A stretch of DNA of 64,000 nt. Origin: Pelodictyon phaeoclathratiforme BU-1. Lineage in GTDB: Bacteria > Bacteroidota > Chlorobiia > Chlorobiales > Chlorobiaceae. Made by a program: the position numbers and the translations under genes. Each line of letters starts with the position of its first letter. The first letter of the stretch is position 1. Under the pieces are notes generated by a model. It was not told where the DNA came from, searched no databases, and was given only the letters and a program-made list of their open reading frames with translations. The stretch is taken from NCBI RefSeq assembly GCF_000020645.1, contig NC_011060.1, positions 1,564,501-1,628,500 of the forward strand, written 5' to 3'. Shown here in pieces: positions 28,664-38,299 of this stretch.

Positions 28664-28922
28664 TTAACCGACGACAACTATAAGCAAAACAATAGTAACC
28701 ATAATAACAACGGATATTGGCAAAAGGACAGGCAAGGCATCGTTAGAGACTTACGCCAGAAAATCAGGACACTCTACATCTGCCTGAGCTGCAATATTTT
28801 TACCCATGAAGTTTGGTGCATTACCGATATACATCATTGCTCAAAAAAAGAGTGTTGCCAAAGAAATTGCCAGGAGACAAATGGCTGATGATACCTCCCC
28901 CTGTACCGGAGATCCATTGTGG
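28664..28922 (-). pseudogene. 3' relic of a citrate/Na+-type ion transporter gene (IT superfamily)
   Basis: One continuous minus-strand frame, broken only by two stops, reads LLAISLATLFF, stop, AMMYIGNAPNFMGKNIAAQ, then ADVECPDFLA, stop, and LPVLLPISVVIMVTIVLLIVVVG as a last membrane helix. YIGNAPNFM followed by a KxIAE-like segment and a PDF/PSF turn is characteristic of the C-terminus of large membrane transporters annotated as citrate transporter or Na+:H+ antiporter. The first stop (TGA, 28840-28842) stands where the family usually has Gly, and the second (TAA, 28751-28753) where it usually has an aromatic residue. Only about 85 codons remain, directly after the ClC stop. Confidence 0.7.
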
Positions 28923-28924
28923 TA

Positions 28925-30808
28925 TCAGCTTTTATGACTCTCATACTGATCAGACCCATAGAGATTGACCTGTTTGCGATAATACGCAAAAGCCTCTTCC
29001 TGACGAACCACTCCAAGCAGCTTTCCCTCACCAGAATCAAGAACCGGCAACAGGTCATAATCGGAGATCTCAAAAAGCTTGAGCGCCTCATCAAGCTTTG
29101 AGCTTTCATAGAGCACTGGAACATCTTTTTTTACAATATCTTCGGCAATCAATCCCACAAGAAAATCTTCCTTGAGAAGAATTCTCATCTCATTGAGACT
29201 GATAATACCTGAAAACAAGCTGTGCTCATTGGTGACAAGAAAAGTTGACTCAGGTGTATTGAAGAATACATCAATCATGTTTGTCGCACTCTCTGAATCT
29301 CTGAATTGTACGTAGTCTGTTTTCATGACTTCGGAAATGCTGATATGCTCGGCAACCGACAAGGCAATGCCGAAGCCGACCCTGACTCCCTCCTTTTCAA
29401 GGACATAGCTTTCCATGGTATGGCGGTAGGCAAGCCGTGCAATAAGAGAGGAGGTTACGGCAGCAAACATGATCGGTAGCACAATCTCGTACTGGCCTGT
29501 TATTTCAAAGAGAATAAGGATGACGGTCAACGGGGCTCTCATGACTCCTGCCGTCAACGCCCCCATACCGACAAGAGCATAGGCTCCTGAGGTTGCCGTT
29601 ATTGCGGGAAACAACATATGCACAAGCGTACCAAACATCCCTCCGAGCATGGCCCCCATTTTCATGGCTGGTGCAAACATCCCTCCCGAGCCTCCGGAAC
29701 CAATACTGAAACCGGCAACAACCGGTTTGAGAAAATAGATACCGATCATGTTGCTCCAGCTTTCATGACCATTGACAGCATGATTAATGGCCTCATAAGA
29801 AAATCCATAGAGTCCGGGAAGCCACATGCAGATCAGTCCACTCATGAGGCCACCAATAGCCGGCATGGCCCATATGGGGATCTTCCATCGTTTTTCGATT
29901 CTGCCAAACCACTCCTCAATTGCATAGTAAATCTTGATGAACATAACAGCCGAGAGCCCTGCAAGAATGCCAAGTAAACAATAAAAAAGGAGTTCCGTAT
30001 TTGATACAAGGGAGTATTCATGAACCTGAAAAGTCGGAGAGTTCCCGAGAAAGCTTCTTGAAAGGACAGTTCCGATAACTGCTGCGATAACAATGGGACT
30101 GAATGTTTTGACACTGAAATCTCCAAGTAGTACCTCGATAGCAAACATGACGCCACCAATCGGAGCATTGAAAACGGCCGCAAGACCGGCTGCTGCTCCA
30201 CAGCCGAGAAGCGTACGGGTTTTGTTCGGCGAAAAGCGAAGCATCTGAGCTACCGTAGAACCGATTGCTGCACCAACCTGAACAATCGGAGCTTCACGTC
30301 CACCGCCACCTCCCGTACCGATGCTCAAAACAGAGGTTATGCTTTTATGAATCCACAATTTCCGGTTAATAACACCATCATTCTGGGCAACAGCCTTGAT
30401 CACTGAAGCAAGACCATGTCCGGGCCGTGCTTTTACAATAAATGCATTGTAGAGGCCGACAAATAGCCCCCCTGCTGCTGGTATGAAGGGAAGAAAGAAG
30501 ATCCAGTATTTGTCGATAAATGGAGCTTTGTCAAAAGATCGAAGAGCGGTAAAACTGATGGCGCTGATCGTCATGATGGCATCGTGAAAAATGACGGCAA
30601 CATATCCGGTCATAAGACCAACGCCTACAGCAACAAAAAGGAACGGAATATCCTGGGTCAGATTAAGCTGAACAAGAAAAGAATCGAGGGTAAGGCGAAA
30701 AAACTGCTGTGAAGTACCCTTGAAATATCGGCTTCGCCTGAAAATACTGTAGAAAAAAGCTAATACCTTTCTGCTGAGACTCCCTTTCATGCGAGGTGAC
30801 AGTTTCAT
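28925..30808 (-). CDS. ClC-family chloride channel/transporter with C-terminal CBS pair
   Basis: Inner-membrane anion channel or Cl-/H+ exchanger, 627 residues. Motifs in order: GHGLASVIKAV near 130-140 (variant of GSGIPE), GGGGGREAPIVQVG near 166-179 with the gating Glu172 (usual form GREGP), and GSGGSGGMFAPAMKMGAMLG (the GxFxP anion site). Two CBS domains fill about residues 480-620, expected to bind nucleotides. The P-to-A change in the first motif and G-to-A in the second are unusual but keep the gating Glu. It faces away from pgi's terminator hairpin. Confidence 0.88.
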   Translation of the reverse strand: MKLSPRMKGSLSRKVLAFFYSIFRRSRYFKGTSQQFFRLTLDSFLVQLNLTQDIPFLFVAVGVGLMTGYVAVIFHDAIMTISAISFTALRSFDKAPFIDKYWIFFLPFIPAAGGLFVGLYNAFIVKARPGHGLASVIKAVAQNDGVINRKLWIHKSITSVLSIGTGGGGGREAPIVQVGAAIGSTVAQMLRFSPNKTRTLLGCGAAAGLAAVFNAPIGGVMFAIEVLLGDFSVKTFSPIVIAAVIGTVLSRSFLGNSPTFQVHEYSLVSNTELLFYCLLGILAGLSAVMFIKIYYAIEEWFGRIEKRWKIPIWAMPAIGGLMSGLICMWLPGLYGFSYEAINHAVNGHESWSNMIGIYFLKPVVAGFSIGSGGSGGMFAPAMKMGAMLGGMFGTLVHMLFPAITATSGAYALVGMGALTAGVMRAPLTVILILFEITGQYEIVLPIMFAAVTSSLIARLAYRHTMESYVLEKEGVRVGFGIALSVAEHISISEVMKTDYVQFRDSESATNMIDVFFNTPESTFLVTNEHSLFSGIISLNEMRILLKEDFLVGLIAEDIVKKDVPVLYESSKLDEALKLFEISDYDLLPVLDSGEGKLLGVVRQEEAFAYYRKQVNLYGSDQYESHKS

Positions 30809-30900
30809 TACTCAATATGCTAAAAAACGAATGCAACCCGGTGACAAAACCCCTGAAACCCCAACATTCAAAATAAGGTCGGGTTTTAGCACCAAAACTT

Positions 30901-30936
30901 CAAAGCCGCCTTTTCATCAGGCGGCTTTGTTTTTTT
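30901..30936. terminator. Hairpin terminator after pgi
   Basis: Perfect 10-bp stem CAAAGCCGCC (30901-30910) and GGCGGCTTTG (30920-30929), nine-base loop. The long T-run (30930-30936) is on the plus strand, while the minus strand reads AAGTTTTGG after the stem. By position (14 bases past the pgi stop) it most likely ends the minus-strand pgi transcript; it may work both ways. Confidence 0.7.
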
Positions 30937-30949
30937 AGAAGTACAGGTT

Positions 30950-32638
30950 TTACTCAGGATCAAAAAATGAGAGTTGTGAACTTACCGATTGGCTATCACT
31001 CACCTTGAAGTCACGATAGGCATTGATAAGAGCGTTGGTCGAACTGTCGTGGCAGGAGATGGTTTCACTCCCCTGAATTTCAGGGAAAATAGCCTTGGCA
31101 AGCTGTTTGCCAAGTTCGACACCCCACTGGTCAAAAGAGTTGACACCCCAGATAATCCCCTGCACAAAAACCTTATGCTCATACATGGCGATGAGAGCAC
31201 CAAGGGAATAAGGATTGAGTTCCTTGAGCAGAATCGTATTTGTCGGACGATTTCCAGGAAAAACCTTATGCGGCAACAGCATGTTCATTTCGGAATCATC
31301 ACATCCAGCCGCATCGAGTTCCTGACGCACCTCCTGCTCATTTTTGCCTCTCATGAGCGCTTCGGTCTGTGCAAAACAGTTTGCAAGAAGGATATCATGA
31401 TGCTCCCCTATCGGGTTTTGGGTTTTAAGCGGCACAATAAAATCTGCCGGAATAAAATTGGGGCTCTGATGGAGCAACTGAAAAAATGCGTGCTGTGAAT
31501 TCGTGCCTGGTTCACCCCAGATCACCGGACCGGTTGCATACTCAACCATGTTGCCAGCAAGATCAACCCTCTTGCCATTACTTTCCATATCAAGCTGCTG
31601 CAGATAGGCTGGAAAGCGGTGCAGATACTGGTCGTAGGGAATAACTGCGTGAGATGAGACATCGAAAAAATTATTGTACCAGACTCCAAGCAAAGCAAGG
31701 AGAATCGGGATATTGCCTTCAAGAGGCGACTGACGGAAATGCTCATCCATCGCACAGGCTCCATTGAGGAGCTCCTGAAAACGGTCAAAACCGAGAAAAA
31801 GTGCTATTGAAAGCCCTATTGAAGACCAGAGAGAATAACGCCCGCCAACCCAATCCCAGAACCTGAACATGTTCGCATCATCAATACCGAACTCCACCAC
31901 CTTTGAACGGTTGGTTGAAACCGCCACAAAGTGCTTTGCAATATGTGATCTCTCGACAGCATGAGTCAAAAACCATGCACGGGCGCTCATGGCATTGGTA
32001 AGCGTCTCCTGGGTCGTAAATGTTTTTGAGGCAATAATGAAGAGCGTCGTTTCCGGATTGAGCTTTTTCAGCGTCTCACTGATATGGGTTCCATCAATAT
32101 TGGAGACAAAATGCACCTGAAGATGGCCATGTGCAAAAGGACGGAGCGCTTCGGTTACCATACAGGGGCCGAGGTCAGAGCCACCGATACCGATATTGAC
32201 CACGTCGGTCATACGCTTTCCGGTATACCCCTTCCACGAGCCAGAAATAACCCTCTCACAACAATCCTTCATCTGAACGAGCACATCAGCAATTTCTGTT
32301 GAAAGATCGAGACCGTCAACAACAAGCGAATATCCTGGTGGTCTGCGAAGAGCAGTATGGAGCACTGCACGGTTTTCGGTGCGATTGATTGGAGCGCCAT
32401 CAAACATCTCATCACGTCTTTTTTCAAGCTCAACACTGCGGGCAAGATCCAGAAGCAGTTCCATCGTACGAGAAGTGATCCTGTTTTTTGAATAGTCAAG
32501 CATCAGTTCGCCCCACTGAAGAGAAAATTGTTCAAAACGATTACCACCGTCCTGAAACATCTCCCGCATATGAAGTGTTTCAATCTCCTGCTTGTGTAAT
32601 AAAAGAGCATTCCAGACTTCGCTTCGTGACAGACCCAT
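30950..32638 (-). CDS. pgi: Glucose-6-phosphate isomerase
   Basis: Interconverts glucose 6-phosphate and fructose 6-phosphate. The 562 residues show VNIGIGGSDLGPCMV near 145-159, the KTFTTQET phosphate-binding segment near 205-212, FWDWVGGRYSLWSSIG near 257-272, the GEPGTNSQHAFFQLLHQ segment carrying the catalytic Glu/His, and the Lys in VELGKQLAKAI near 513-523. Length and motifs match the large (E. coli-type) class. Own unit, ended by the 30901-30936 hairpin. Confidence 0.96.
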   Translation of the reverse strand: MGLSRSEVWNALLLHKQEIETLHMREMFQDGGNRFEQFSLQWGELMLDYSKNRITSRTMELLLDLARSVELEKRRDEMFDGAPINRTENRAVLHTALRRPPGYSLVVDGLDLSTEIADVLVQMKDCCERVISGSWKGYTGKRMTDVVNIGIGGSDLGPCMVTEALRPFAHGHLQVHFVSNIDGTHISETLKKLNPETTLFIIASKTFTTQETLTNAMSARAWFLTHAVERSHIAKHFVAVSTNRSKVVEFGIDDANMFRFWDWVGGRYSLWSSIGLSIALFLGFDRFQELLNGACAMDEHFRQSPLEGNIPILLALLGVWYNNFFDVSSHAVIPYDQYLHRFPAYLQQLDMESNGKRVDLAGNMVEYATGPVIWGEPGTNSQHAFFQLLHQSPNFIPADFIVPLKTQNPIGEHHDILLANCFAQTEALMRGKNEQEVRQELDAAGCDDSEMNMLLPHKVFPGNRPTNTILLKELNPYSLGALIAMYEHKVFVQGIIWGVNSFDQWGVELGKQLAKAIFPEIQGSETISCHDSSTNALINAYRDFKVSDSQSVSSQLSFFDPE

Positions 32639-32670
32639 GTGTTGAATTTGTTTACCTGTTTATAAATTTT

Positions 32671-33135
32671 TTACTGCCATGAGGGACGATAACGCAGAGT
32701 CAGCAACCATCCATCACCATCACGCTCACATGCAATAATCTCAGCAATGCTTCGGATAATATACAAGCCTCTCCCTGATAACCGGAAAAGATTCCGGGGA
32801 TCAACCGGATTTGGCAATGCATCCAAATTAAACCCGTTTCCACAATCCCTGACAGAGGCCAGGAGCACTTCGGCAGAAGCAGTGAGTGAAATGGAGACAT
32901 TCAAGTCCTCCCGCTCTTTATTACCATGCTTGACCGCATTGACAAAGGCCTCCTTCATGGTAAGCTGCAGCTCTTCAAAAAAAAGGGTGCTGTATCCCTC
33001 ATCTTGCGAAAACAAGGCAACAAACCTGTACAATACTTCGTATGCTGAAGAGTTGCCCTGCAGCATAATGTCAGCTCGCCTCATGATACGCTTATCTGTT
33101 ACGGTAAAATCGGAATATACGCAATGAATGTACAA
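32671..33135 (-). CDS. RsbW-like anti-sigma factor / histidine-kinase-type ATPase
   Basis: Stand-alone GHKL ATPase of 154 residues like the serine kinase anti-sigma factors of the Spo0F/RsbW type. N box ELQLTMKEAFVNAVKHGN near 57-74, G1 box VRDCGNGF near 94-101 and G2 box SGRGLYIIRSIAEI near 121-134. Such proteins phosphorylate anti-anti-sigma factors or bind sigma factors; no partner is adjacent. The start is uncertain: ATGs at codons 1, 18 and 24 are possible, and the first 20 residues are less conserved-looking. Confidence 0.8.
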   Translation of the reverse strand: MYIHCVYSDFTVTDKRIMRRADIMLQGNSSAYEVLYRFVALFSQDEGYSTLFFEELQLTMKEAFVNAVKHGNKEREDLNVSISLTASAEVLLASVRDCGNGFNLDALPNPVDPRNLFRLSGRGLYIIRSIAEIIACERDGDGWLLTLRYRPSWQ

Positions 33136-33358
33136 TGAAGCGAGCGTCCGAACAAACCCGAAAAAGAGGGCTGTGCATTATTTTGTTAAGCAAAAAGTAA
33201 AAAAAGCCTGATTTATCTCCCTCATTTGCAATATTTTATTAGTTTTCTATATTAGGTGTCAATGTTTTCTTTAAGAACTCAATCTTGTTTCAGGAAGAGA
33301 AAAAAAGAAGACAACTGATTAACACAACAACACAACCAATAAAACCAGGAGCAGGTCA

Positions 33359-34021
33359 ATGAAAAAAGCAGTAAAATTATTAAGCCTCGCAGTAGCACTT
33401 TTTGCTGGACTCGGCAATACCGCCCAGGCAGCAGGATTTAAAATCGGCGCAGACGTCGTCAGCAGTTACGTCTTTAGAGGTACCGAATTTGGTAATTCAG
33501 TAGCCATTCAGCCAGCCCTTTCCTACACCTGCCCGACAACCGGTATTATTGTTGGCGCATGGGGTTCCTATGCTGTCAGTGAAGATGCGGGCAACAGACA
33601 CAAGGAGATTGATCTTTATGCAACGCTGCCGGTAGGTCCACTCAGCTTCACTGTAACCGATTATAATTCACCTGATGGCGGCGATTCATTTGATTTCAGT
33701 GATGATGGTTCCAACGTGGTTGAACTCAGCGTTGGCTATACAAAAGACAATCTCAGCCTTCTGGCCGCAATCAACGTCGCTGGACTTGATACCGATAATG
33801 CAAAATACTGCGAAGCCGGCTACAAGTTCTACGACAAGGATGGCTATACGGCAAAAGGCGTTGTGGGATTAGGTGATGAAGATTTCTATGGCGATGGTGA
33901 TGGAGACAATATCGCTCTTGTCAACACCGGTATATCGGTTTCCAAAGACCGCTTCACTGCATCGTACATCTACAACCCTGACACCGCTAAATCAAACCTT
34001 GTCTTTATGGCATCGTTCTGA
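33359..34021 (+). CDS. TIGR02001-type outer-membrane protein
   Basis: Predicted outer-membrane beta-barrel, 220 residues, with a signal peptide cut after AQA (about residue 24). The opening GADVVSSYVFRGTEFGNSVAIQP near 29-51 is the signature of the TIGR02001 family (often called porin-like or TorF). The rest alternates short amphipathic strands (LYATLPVGPLSFTVTDYN, RFTASYIYNP) and ends in Phe, as barrel proteins do. A good AGGAG site lies seven bases before the ATG. The long A/T-rich leader and a strong terminator suggest a well-expressed single gene. Confidence 0.82.
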   Translation: MKKAVKLLSLAVALFAGLGNTAQAAGFKIGADVVSSYVFRGTEFGNSVAIQPALSYTCPTTGIIVGAWGSYAVSEDAGNRHKEIDLYATLPVGPLSFTVTDYNSPDGGDSFDFSDDGSNVVELSVGYTKDNLSLLAAINVAGLDTDNAKYCEAGYKFYDKDGYTAKGVVGLGDEDFYGDGDGDNIALVNTGISVSKDRFTASYIYNPDTAKSNLVFMASF

Positions 34022-34037
34022 ACCCGGTTCCCGAAAC

Positions 34038-34075
34038 AAAAAAAGGAGGCTTTCTCAAAAGGCCTCCTTTTTTTT
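34038..34075 (+). terminator. Rho-independent terminator after the outer-membrane gene
   Basis: AAAGGAGGC (34042-34050) pairs with GCCTCCTTT (34062-34070) through an 11-base loop and runs into eight T (34068-34075). The A-run before the stem lets it work on the minus strand for the convergent gene at 34091 as well. Confidence 0.85.
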
Positions 34076-34090
34076 ATACCTGCCATTGAG

Positions 34091-35224
34091 CTAAATATCT
34101 GCTTCGTAAATAACATACTCTTTATAAGGTGTACCGCCAATCACCTTTGCAAGCTTGCTCATAGCTTCATTGGCTTTGAGTATCCAGCTCATCTCACTTG
34201 CATGAACCCCGTGCTGACCGCCATAATCAGCAATTTCGGCATTCATGATACTGTCAACACCCTTGTTGCGATATTCAGGCAGCACACCCATCACAATAGT
34301 GCGCACCATAGTAATTTTTCGACTGTACCAGAGATATTTCAGAAGACCAATGGGTGAAAAGGGGTTGCCATTTACATGCCTGAGAGCCTGATTGACATCG
34401 GGAAGCGAGAGTGAAAAACCGATCGTACGCTTGTTACGATCCTCAACAAAAAAGATGTAGTGAGGATTTGCAAGAGGCTTGAGACTTTTACCAAGAAAAT
34501 AGAACTCCTTGTCGGTCATCGGAACAAAACCCCAGTTTTTCTCCCAGGCCTTGTTATAAATCTCCCGCATACGATCAACTTCCCGGTCAAAATCCTTCAT
34601 GTTCATGGTACGTATGGTCAATCCTTCCCGCTTCTTGACATGCTCTGATATACGGCGCAGACGCTCGATATCAATACTCTCCTGATCGATATACCAGGCA
34701 AGAAGCTCCTGACCGATATGATGGCCGTATTTCAAAACAAGATCATTGTAATAGGGGGGATTGTAGAGCATGAGGAAAACTGGCGAACTGTCATATCCTC
34801 TTGTCAACATACCGCACTGATCGTTCATGGATGGACTCACCGGTCCACGCATGGCATTGAGTCCCCTCTTTTTGAGCCACCCTGCCGCTGCGCCAAACAA
34901 GGCGTCAGCAACACCCTGGTCATTGATACACTCAAAAAAACCCCAGAAGCCAACCTTGTCTTCATGAACTGCATTATGGCGACGATTCTCAATCGCGGCA
35001 ATGGTGCCCGCCATAACGCCATCTTTCCAGGCAGTAAAGAGGGCTAATTCGGCATGATCATAGAGGGGAAAAAGCTTGGTATCGAGTGTTTTCATGTAAT
35101 CCTCAATAACCGGCGGCACCCAATACTTATTGAGTTCAGGACTCTTGCGGTAAATCTGCCACGCAAAAGTGATAAACTGTTTTCGCTCTTTTTTATTCTG
35201 AACCTGTCGAATCTCAATGGCCAT
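34091..35224 (-). CDS. GNAT-like N-acetyltransferase-fold protein, ~377 aa
   Basis: Large protein with GNAT-like features: an N-terminal half with WIYRK-like helix and PPVIEDY, a central VSPSMNDQCGML segment (about residues 120-131) and a C-terminal acetyltransferase core with TIGFSLSLPDVNQAL and VMGVLPEYRNKGVDSIMNAEIADYG near 305-330, the acetyl-CoA binding stretch. Homologues are usually annotated as hypothetical or YghO-like proteins. The ATG at 35224 has a GAGGGG site seven bases upstream and is preferred over the in-frame GTG at 35236, which lies within that site. Substrate unknown. Confidence 0.7.
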   Translation of the reverse strand: MAIEIRQVQNKKERKQFITFAWQIYRKSPELNKYWVPPVIEDYMKTLDTKLFPLYDHAELALFTAWKDGVMAGTIAAIENRRHNAVHEDKVGFWGFFECINDQGVADALFGAAAGWLKKRGLNAMRGPVSPSMNDQCGMLTRGYDSSPVFLMLYNPPYYNDLVLKYGHHIGQELLAWYIDQESIDIERLRRISEHVKKREGLTIRTMNMKDFDREVDRMREIYNKAWEKNWGFVPMTDKEFYFLGKSLKPLANPHYIFFVEDRNKRTIGFSLSLPDVNQALRHVNGNPFSPIGLLKYLWYSRKITMVRTIVMGVLPEYRNKGVDSIMNAEIADYGGQHGVHASEMSWILKANEAMSKLAKVIGGTPYKEYVIYEADI

Positions 35225-35278
35225 AGAACCCCTCACTCGATAAATTTGTCAGACGCGGAACGGTCTCTCAAAGCTGAC

Positions 35279-36331
35279 TTACTGAAAAAGCTTGCGCATT
35301 ACAGCGGCCCCCTCACGGAGCATGCGTTCTGTCTCTTCCCATGACAGACATTCATCAGTAATGGAAACCCCATATCTCAGCTTGTCAGGATCCTCGGGGA
35401 AAGGTTGGTTGCCACAATAGAGATTACTCTCAATCATGACACCAACGATACTTTTGTTACCCTCGGTTTTCTGTTTGAGAATATTATCCCAGACAGTAAG
35501 CTGTTGCTCATGTTTTTTGCCTGAATTGGCATGACTGCAATCAACAAGAAGTGACGGCTCAAGACCGGACTTGCCAATCCATGACTCTGCGACAGCAATA
35601 CTTGCTGCATCATAATTTGGTTTCTCTCCACCCCGCAACACAAGATGCCCAAAGGGGTTCCCTTTCGTTGTAATGACACTGCTGTGTCCTTCCTGATCAA
35701 TACCAAGGAAACTGTGGGGATGCATTGCTGAACGGATCGCATCAACGGCAACGTTAAGTCGGCCATCCGTAGAGTTTTTGAAACCGACCGGCATGGAAAG
35801 TCCGCTGGCCATCTGCCGATGAGTCTGTGATTCAATAGTCCGAGCCCCAATTGCGGCCCAACTCACCAGATCTGCAACATACTGAGGCGATATGGGATCA
35901 AGAAATTCAGTCGCGGACGGCAAACCCATTTCATTGATTTCAAGCAGAAGCTTTCGGGCATGAAACAGACCATGCTCTATATCGTAGGTATCATCAAGAT
36001 GAGGATCGTTGATAAACCCTTTCCAGCCAATAGTCGTACGTGGTTTTTCAAAATAAACCCGCATCATGATGCAGAGATCATGCTGGAGTTCCGTGCGCAA
36101 TACGGACAGTTTTGAGGCATACTCCCGAGCGGCATCCATATCATGGATTGAACAGGGACCGACAATCACCAGCATTCTTGAATCCTTGCCAGTCAATATA
36201 TTTTCAACTTCACGACGTCCAGCCGTTACTGTCGCGGCAACCTTCTCACCAACCGGCAGCATCTCCTTCAGTGCCCTTGGGGAAGCAAGACGAATAATAC
36301 GCGAAACTCTTAAATCATGTAACTGTTCCAT
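35279..36331 (-). CDS. 3-deoxy-7-phosphoheptulonate (DAHP) synthase, class I
   Basis: First enzyme of the shikimate pathway (PEP + erythrose 4-phosphate). From the ATG at 36331 it is 350 residues, the E. coli AroG/F/H length, and its opening MEQLHDLRVSRIIRLASP aligns with their N-termini; a TTG 15 codons earlier is the alternative. Core motifs are LVIVGPCSIHD near 51-61, MMRVYFEKPRTTIGWKGFINDP near 87-108, ATEFLDPISPQY and DCSHANSGKKHEQQ. Feedback type (Tyr/Phe/Trp) cannot be told. Confidence 0.92.
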   Translation of the reverse strand: MEQLHDLRVSRIIRLASPRALKEMLPVGEKVAATVTAGRREVENILTGKDSRMLVIVGPCSIHDMDAAREYASKLSVLRTELQHDLCIMMRVYFEKPRTTIGWKGFINDPHLDDTYDIEHGLFHARKLLLEINEMGLPSATEFLDPISPQYVADLVSWAAIGARTIESQTHRQMASGLSMPVGFKNSTDGRLNVAVDAIRSAMHPHSFLGIDQEGHSSVITTKGNPFGHLVLRGGEKPNYDAASIAVAESWIGKSGLEPSLLVDCSHANSGKKHEQQLTVWDNILKQKTEGNKSIVGVMIESNLYCGNQPFPEDPDKLRYGVSITDECLSWEETERMLREGAAVMRKLFQ

Positions 36332-36626
36332 TCTTTCTACAGCAATAATAACATCATAAGGATTTACTTGAGGCAAGATAAAAAAACCACACGAATATCA
36401 TGAGCATCCATGTCTATAAATTCATCAAAATGGTACACAGAAAAAATCTCTGTTTTTTTATGCAATCATTTATGTATGCTGCTCGTCGCGACAAGATTTC
36501 TTTAATCGAATAGCCTCAAAAAAAATATATTATACCAGTAAATAGCAAAGGTGCAAATAAAAAGGTGTAACCGCCATTGAAACATTATCCAATAAAATTA
36601 CAGGCAATCCATAATCAAACAAAAAT

Positions 36627-38207
36627 ATGAACGTACTGATCACTGACGGTATTGACCCTCAATGCGGTCAGATACTCACTCAAAACGGTTTTACGGTAAC
36701 CGAAAAGCCAAAAATCAGCAAGGATGAACTCAAGGAGATCATCGGGAACTTTGACAAGTTGATCGTCAGGAGCGCAACGAAAGTTACCGCAGAAATTATC
36801 GAGTGCGGCACAAAGCTGAAACTTATCGGAAGAGCCGGAGCCGGAGTGGATAACATCGACCTTGAGGCTGCCACCCGCAATGGCATTATCGTAATGAACA
36901 CCCCTGGAGGAAACACAGTTTCCGCTGCTGAACACACCTGCGCCATGATGCTCTCCGCTGCACGTCGTATCCCCCAGGCAACAGCAGATCTGAAGCAGGG
37001 AAACTGGAGTAAGACAAAATTTTCCGGCGTCGAACTTGAGGGTAAAACCCTTTCTGTGATCGGTCTTGGAAAAATCGGGCGTGAAGTAGCATCCCGTATG
37101 CAGGCATTCGGAATGAAAACAATTGCCTATGACCCCATGATCCCTGACGAATATGCTGCAAAACTCAACATTGAGCTCCTTCCCCTGCATGAAAATTTCA
37201 TGCGTGCCGATTTTATCACTATCCACTCATCCCTTAACGAATCAACCCGTAATCTGATTTCAAAAGAGACGCTTGACTTGATGAAGGATGGAGTAATCAT
37301 CGTCAACTGCGCCCGAGGTGGAATTATTAATGAAGCCGATCTTGCGGAAGCCATTCTTTCCGGAAAAGTCTCTGCTGCGGCACTTGATGTTTTTGAAACT
37401 GAACCCGTCAGCCCTGATAATCCACTTCTCAAACTCGATCAGGTTATTGCTACCCCGCATATTGCCGCATCCACCAGCGAAGCTCAGGAAAAGGTTGCCA
37501 TTCAAATCGCCGATCAGATTGTCGAGTGGAAGCAAACAGGAAAACTCAAAGGCGCCGTTAATGCCTCCGCTGTCGAACTTGCACAGGCCCCGGGGGTACG
37601 CTCATATCTTACACTGGCGGAAAAACTCGGAGCTACACTGGCACAAATGGCTCCCGATCAAGCCAACAAAATGACCGTCAGAACCTCTGGTGAGTTCCTT
37701 CACACCTTCAATGAAGTCATTACAGCGGCAGCCCTTAAAGGCTTTCTTGATGTCAGGCAGTCGAAAGACACCAATTACATTAATGCATTCACCATGGCAA
37801 AAGAGTGCGGCATAAGCCTGGAGCAGAAATTTGAAAAAGAGAATCCGGACTATACCAACCTGATCCGCATTGAACTTGAGAACGGAACAACAAAACGCAT
37901 GATCGGCGGCACCATCTTTGGTGAGAAGGAGATCAGGATTGTCATGATCGACCAGTTTCTTGTGGAATTCAAACCGGAAGGCAACATCATTATTTACAAC
38001 AATACCGACAAACCAGGCGTCATTGCCAATGTCACCCAGTTACTGTTGCAGCATAATCTGAATGTCGCCTATGTGGCCCTTTCAAGGGATGAGGAGAAAA
38101 ATATGGCAATGACCGCAATTGTAGTTGATGGTGAAGTTACACCGGTGTTACTCGATGAAGTGAGGAACGTTAATGGTGTTGATGTCGCCAACCTTGTTTC
38201 GCTCTGA
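36627..38207 (+). CDS. serA: D-3-phosphoglycerate dehydrogenase
   Basis: NAD-dependent first step of serine synthesis. The 526 residues show the long-form plan: substrate/nucleotide domains with IGRAGAGVDNID near 68-79, GLGKIGREVASRM at 146-158, NCARGG near 232-237 and the catalytic His in TPHIAAST; then an intervening ASB domain; then a C-terminal ACT domain from about 452 (NTDKPGVIANVTQLL), the probable serine regulatory site. Divergent from DAHP synthase. A strong terminator follows. Confidence 0.95.
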   Translation: MNVLITDGIDPQCGQILTQNGFTVTEKPKISKDELKEIIGNFDKLIVRSATKVTAEIIECGTKLKLIGRAGAGVDNIDLEAATRNGIIVMNTPGGNTVSAAEHTCAMMLSAARRIPQATADLKQGNWSKTKFSGVELEGKTLSVIGLGKIGREVASRMQAFGMKTIAYDPMIPDEYAAKLNIELLPLHENFMRADFITIHSSLNESTRNLISKETLDLMKDGVIIVNCARGGIINEADLAEAILSGKVSAAALDVFETEPVSPDNPLLKLDQVIATPHIAASTSEAQEKVAIQIADQIVEWKQTGKLKGAVNASAVELAQAPGVRSYLTLAEKLGATLAQMAPDQANKMTVRTSGEFLHTFNEVITAAALKGFLDVRQSKDTNYINAFTMAKECGISLEQKFEKENPDYTNLIRIELENGTTKRMIGGTIFGEKEIRIVMIDQFLVEFKPEGNIIIYNNTDKPGVIANVTQLLLQHNLNVAYVALSRDEEKNMAMTAIVVDGEVTPVLLDEVRNVNGVDVANLVSL

Positions 38208-38230
38208 ACTCTGAAAAAGAAAAAACAGTC

Positions 38231-38265
38231 AACAAAAAACCTGCCATCGTAGCAGGTTTTTTGTT
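38231..38265. terminator. Bidirectional terminator between serA and arsA
   Basis: Perfect 14-bp stem AACAAAAAACCTGC (38231-38244) and GCAGGTTTTTTGTT (38252-38265), seven-base loop. Because of A/T-rich ends it offers a U-tract in both directions and lies between the convergent serA (plus) and ArsA-type (minus) genes. Confidence 0.9.
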
Positions 38266-38299
38266 GTGTTCATAGTAAATAAGAAGCGAACCACCCTGA

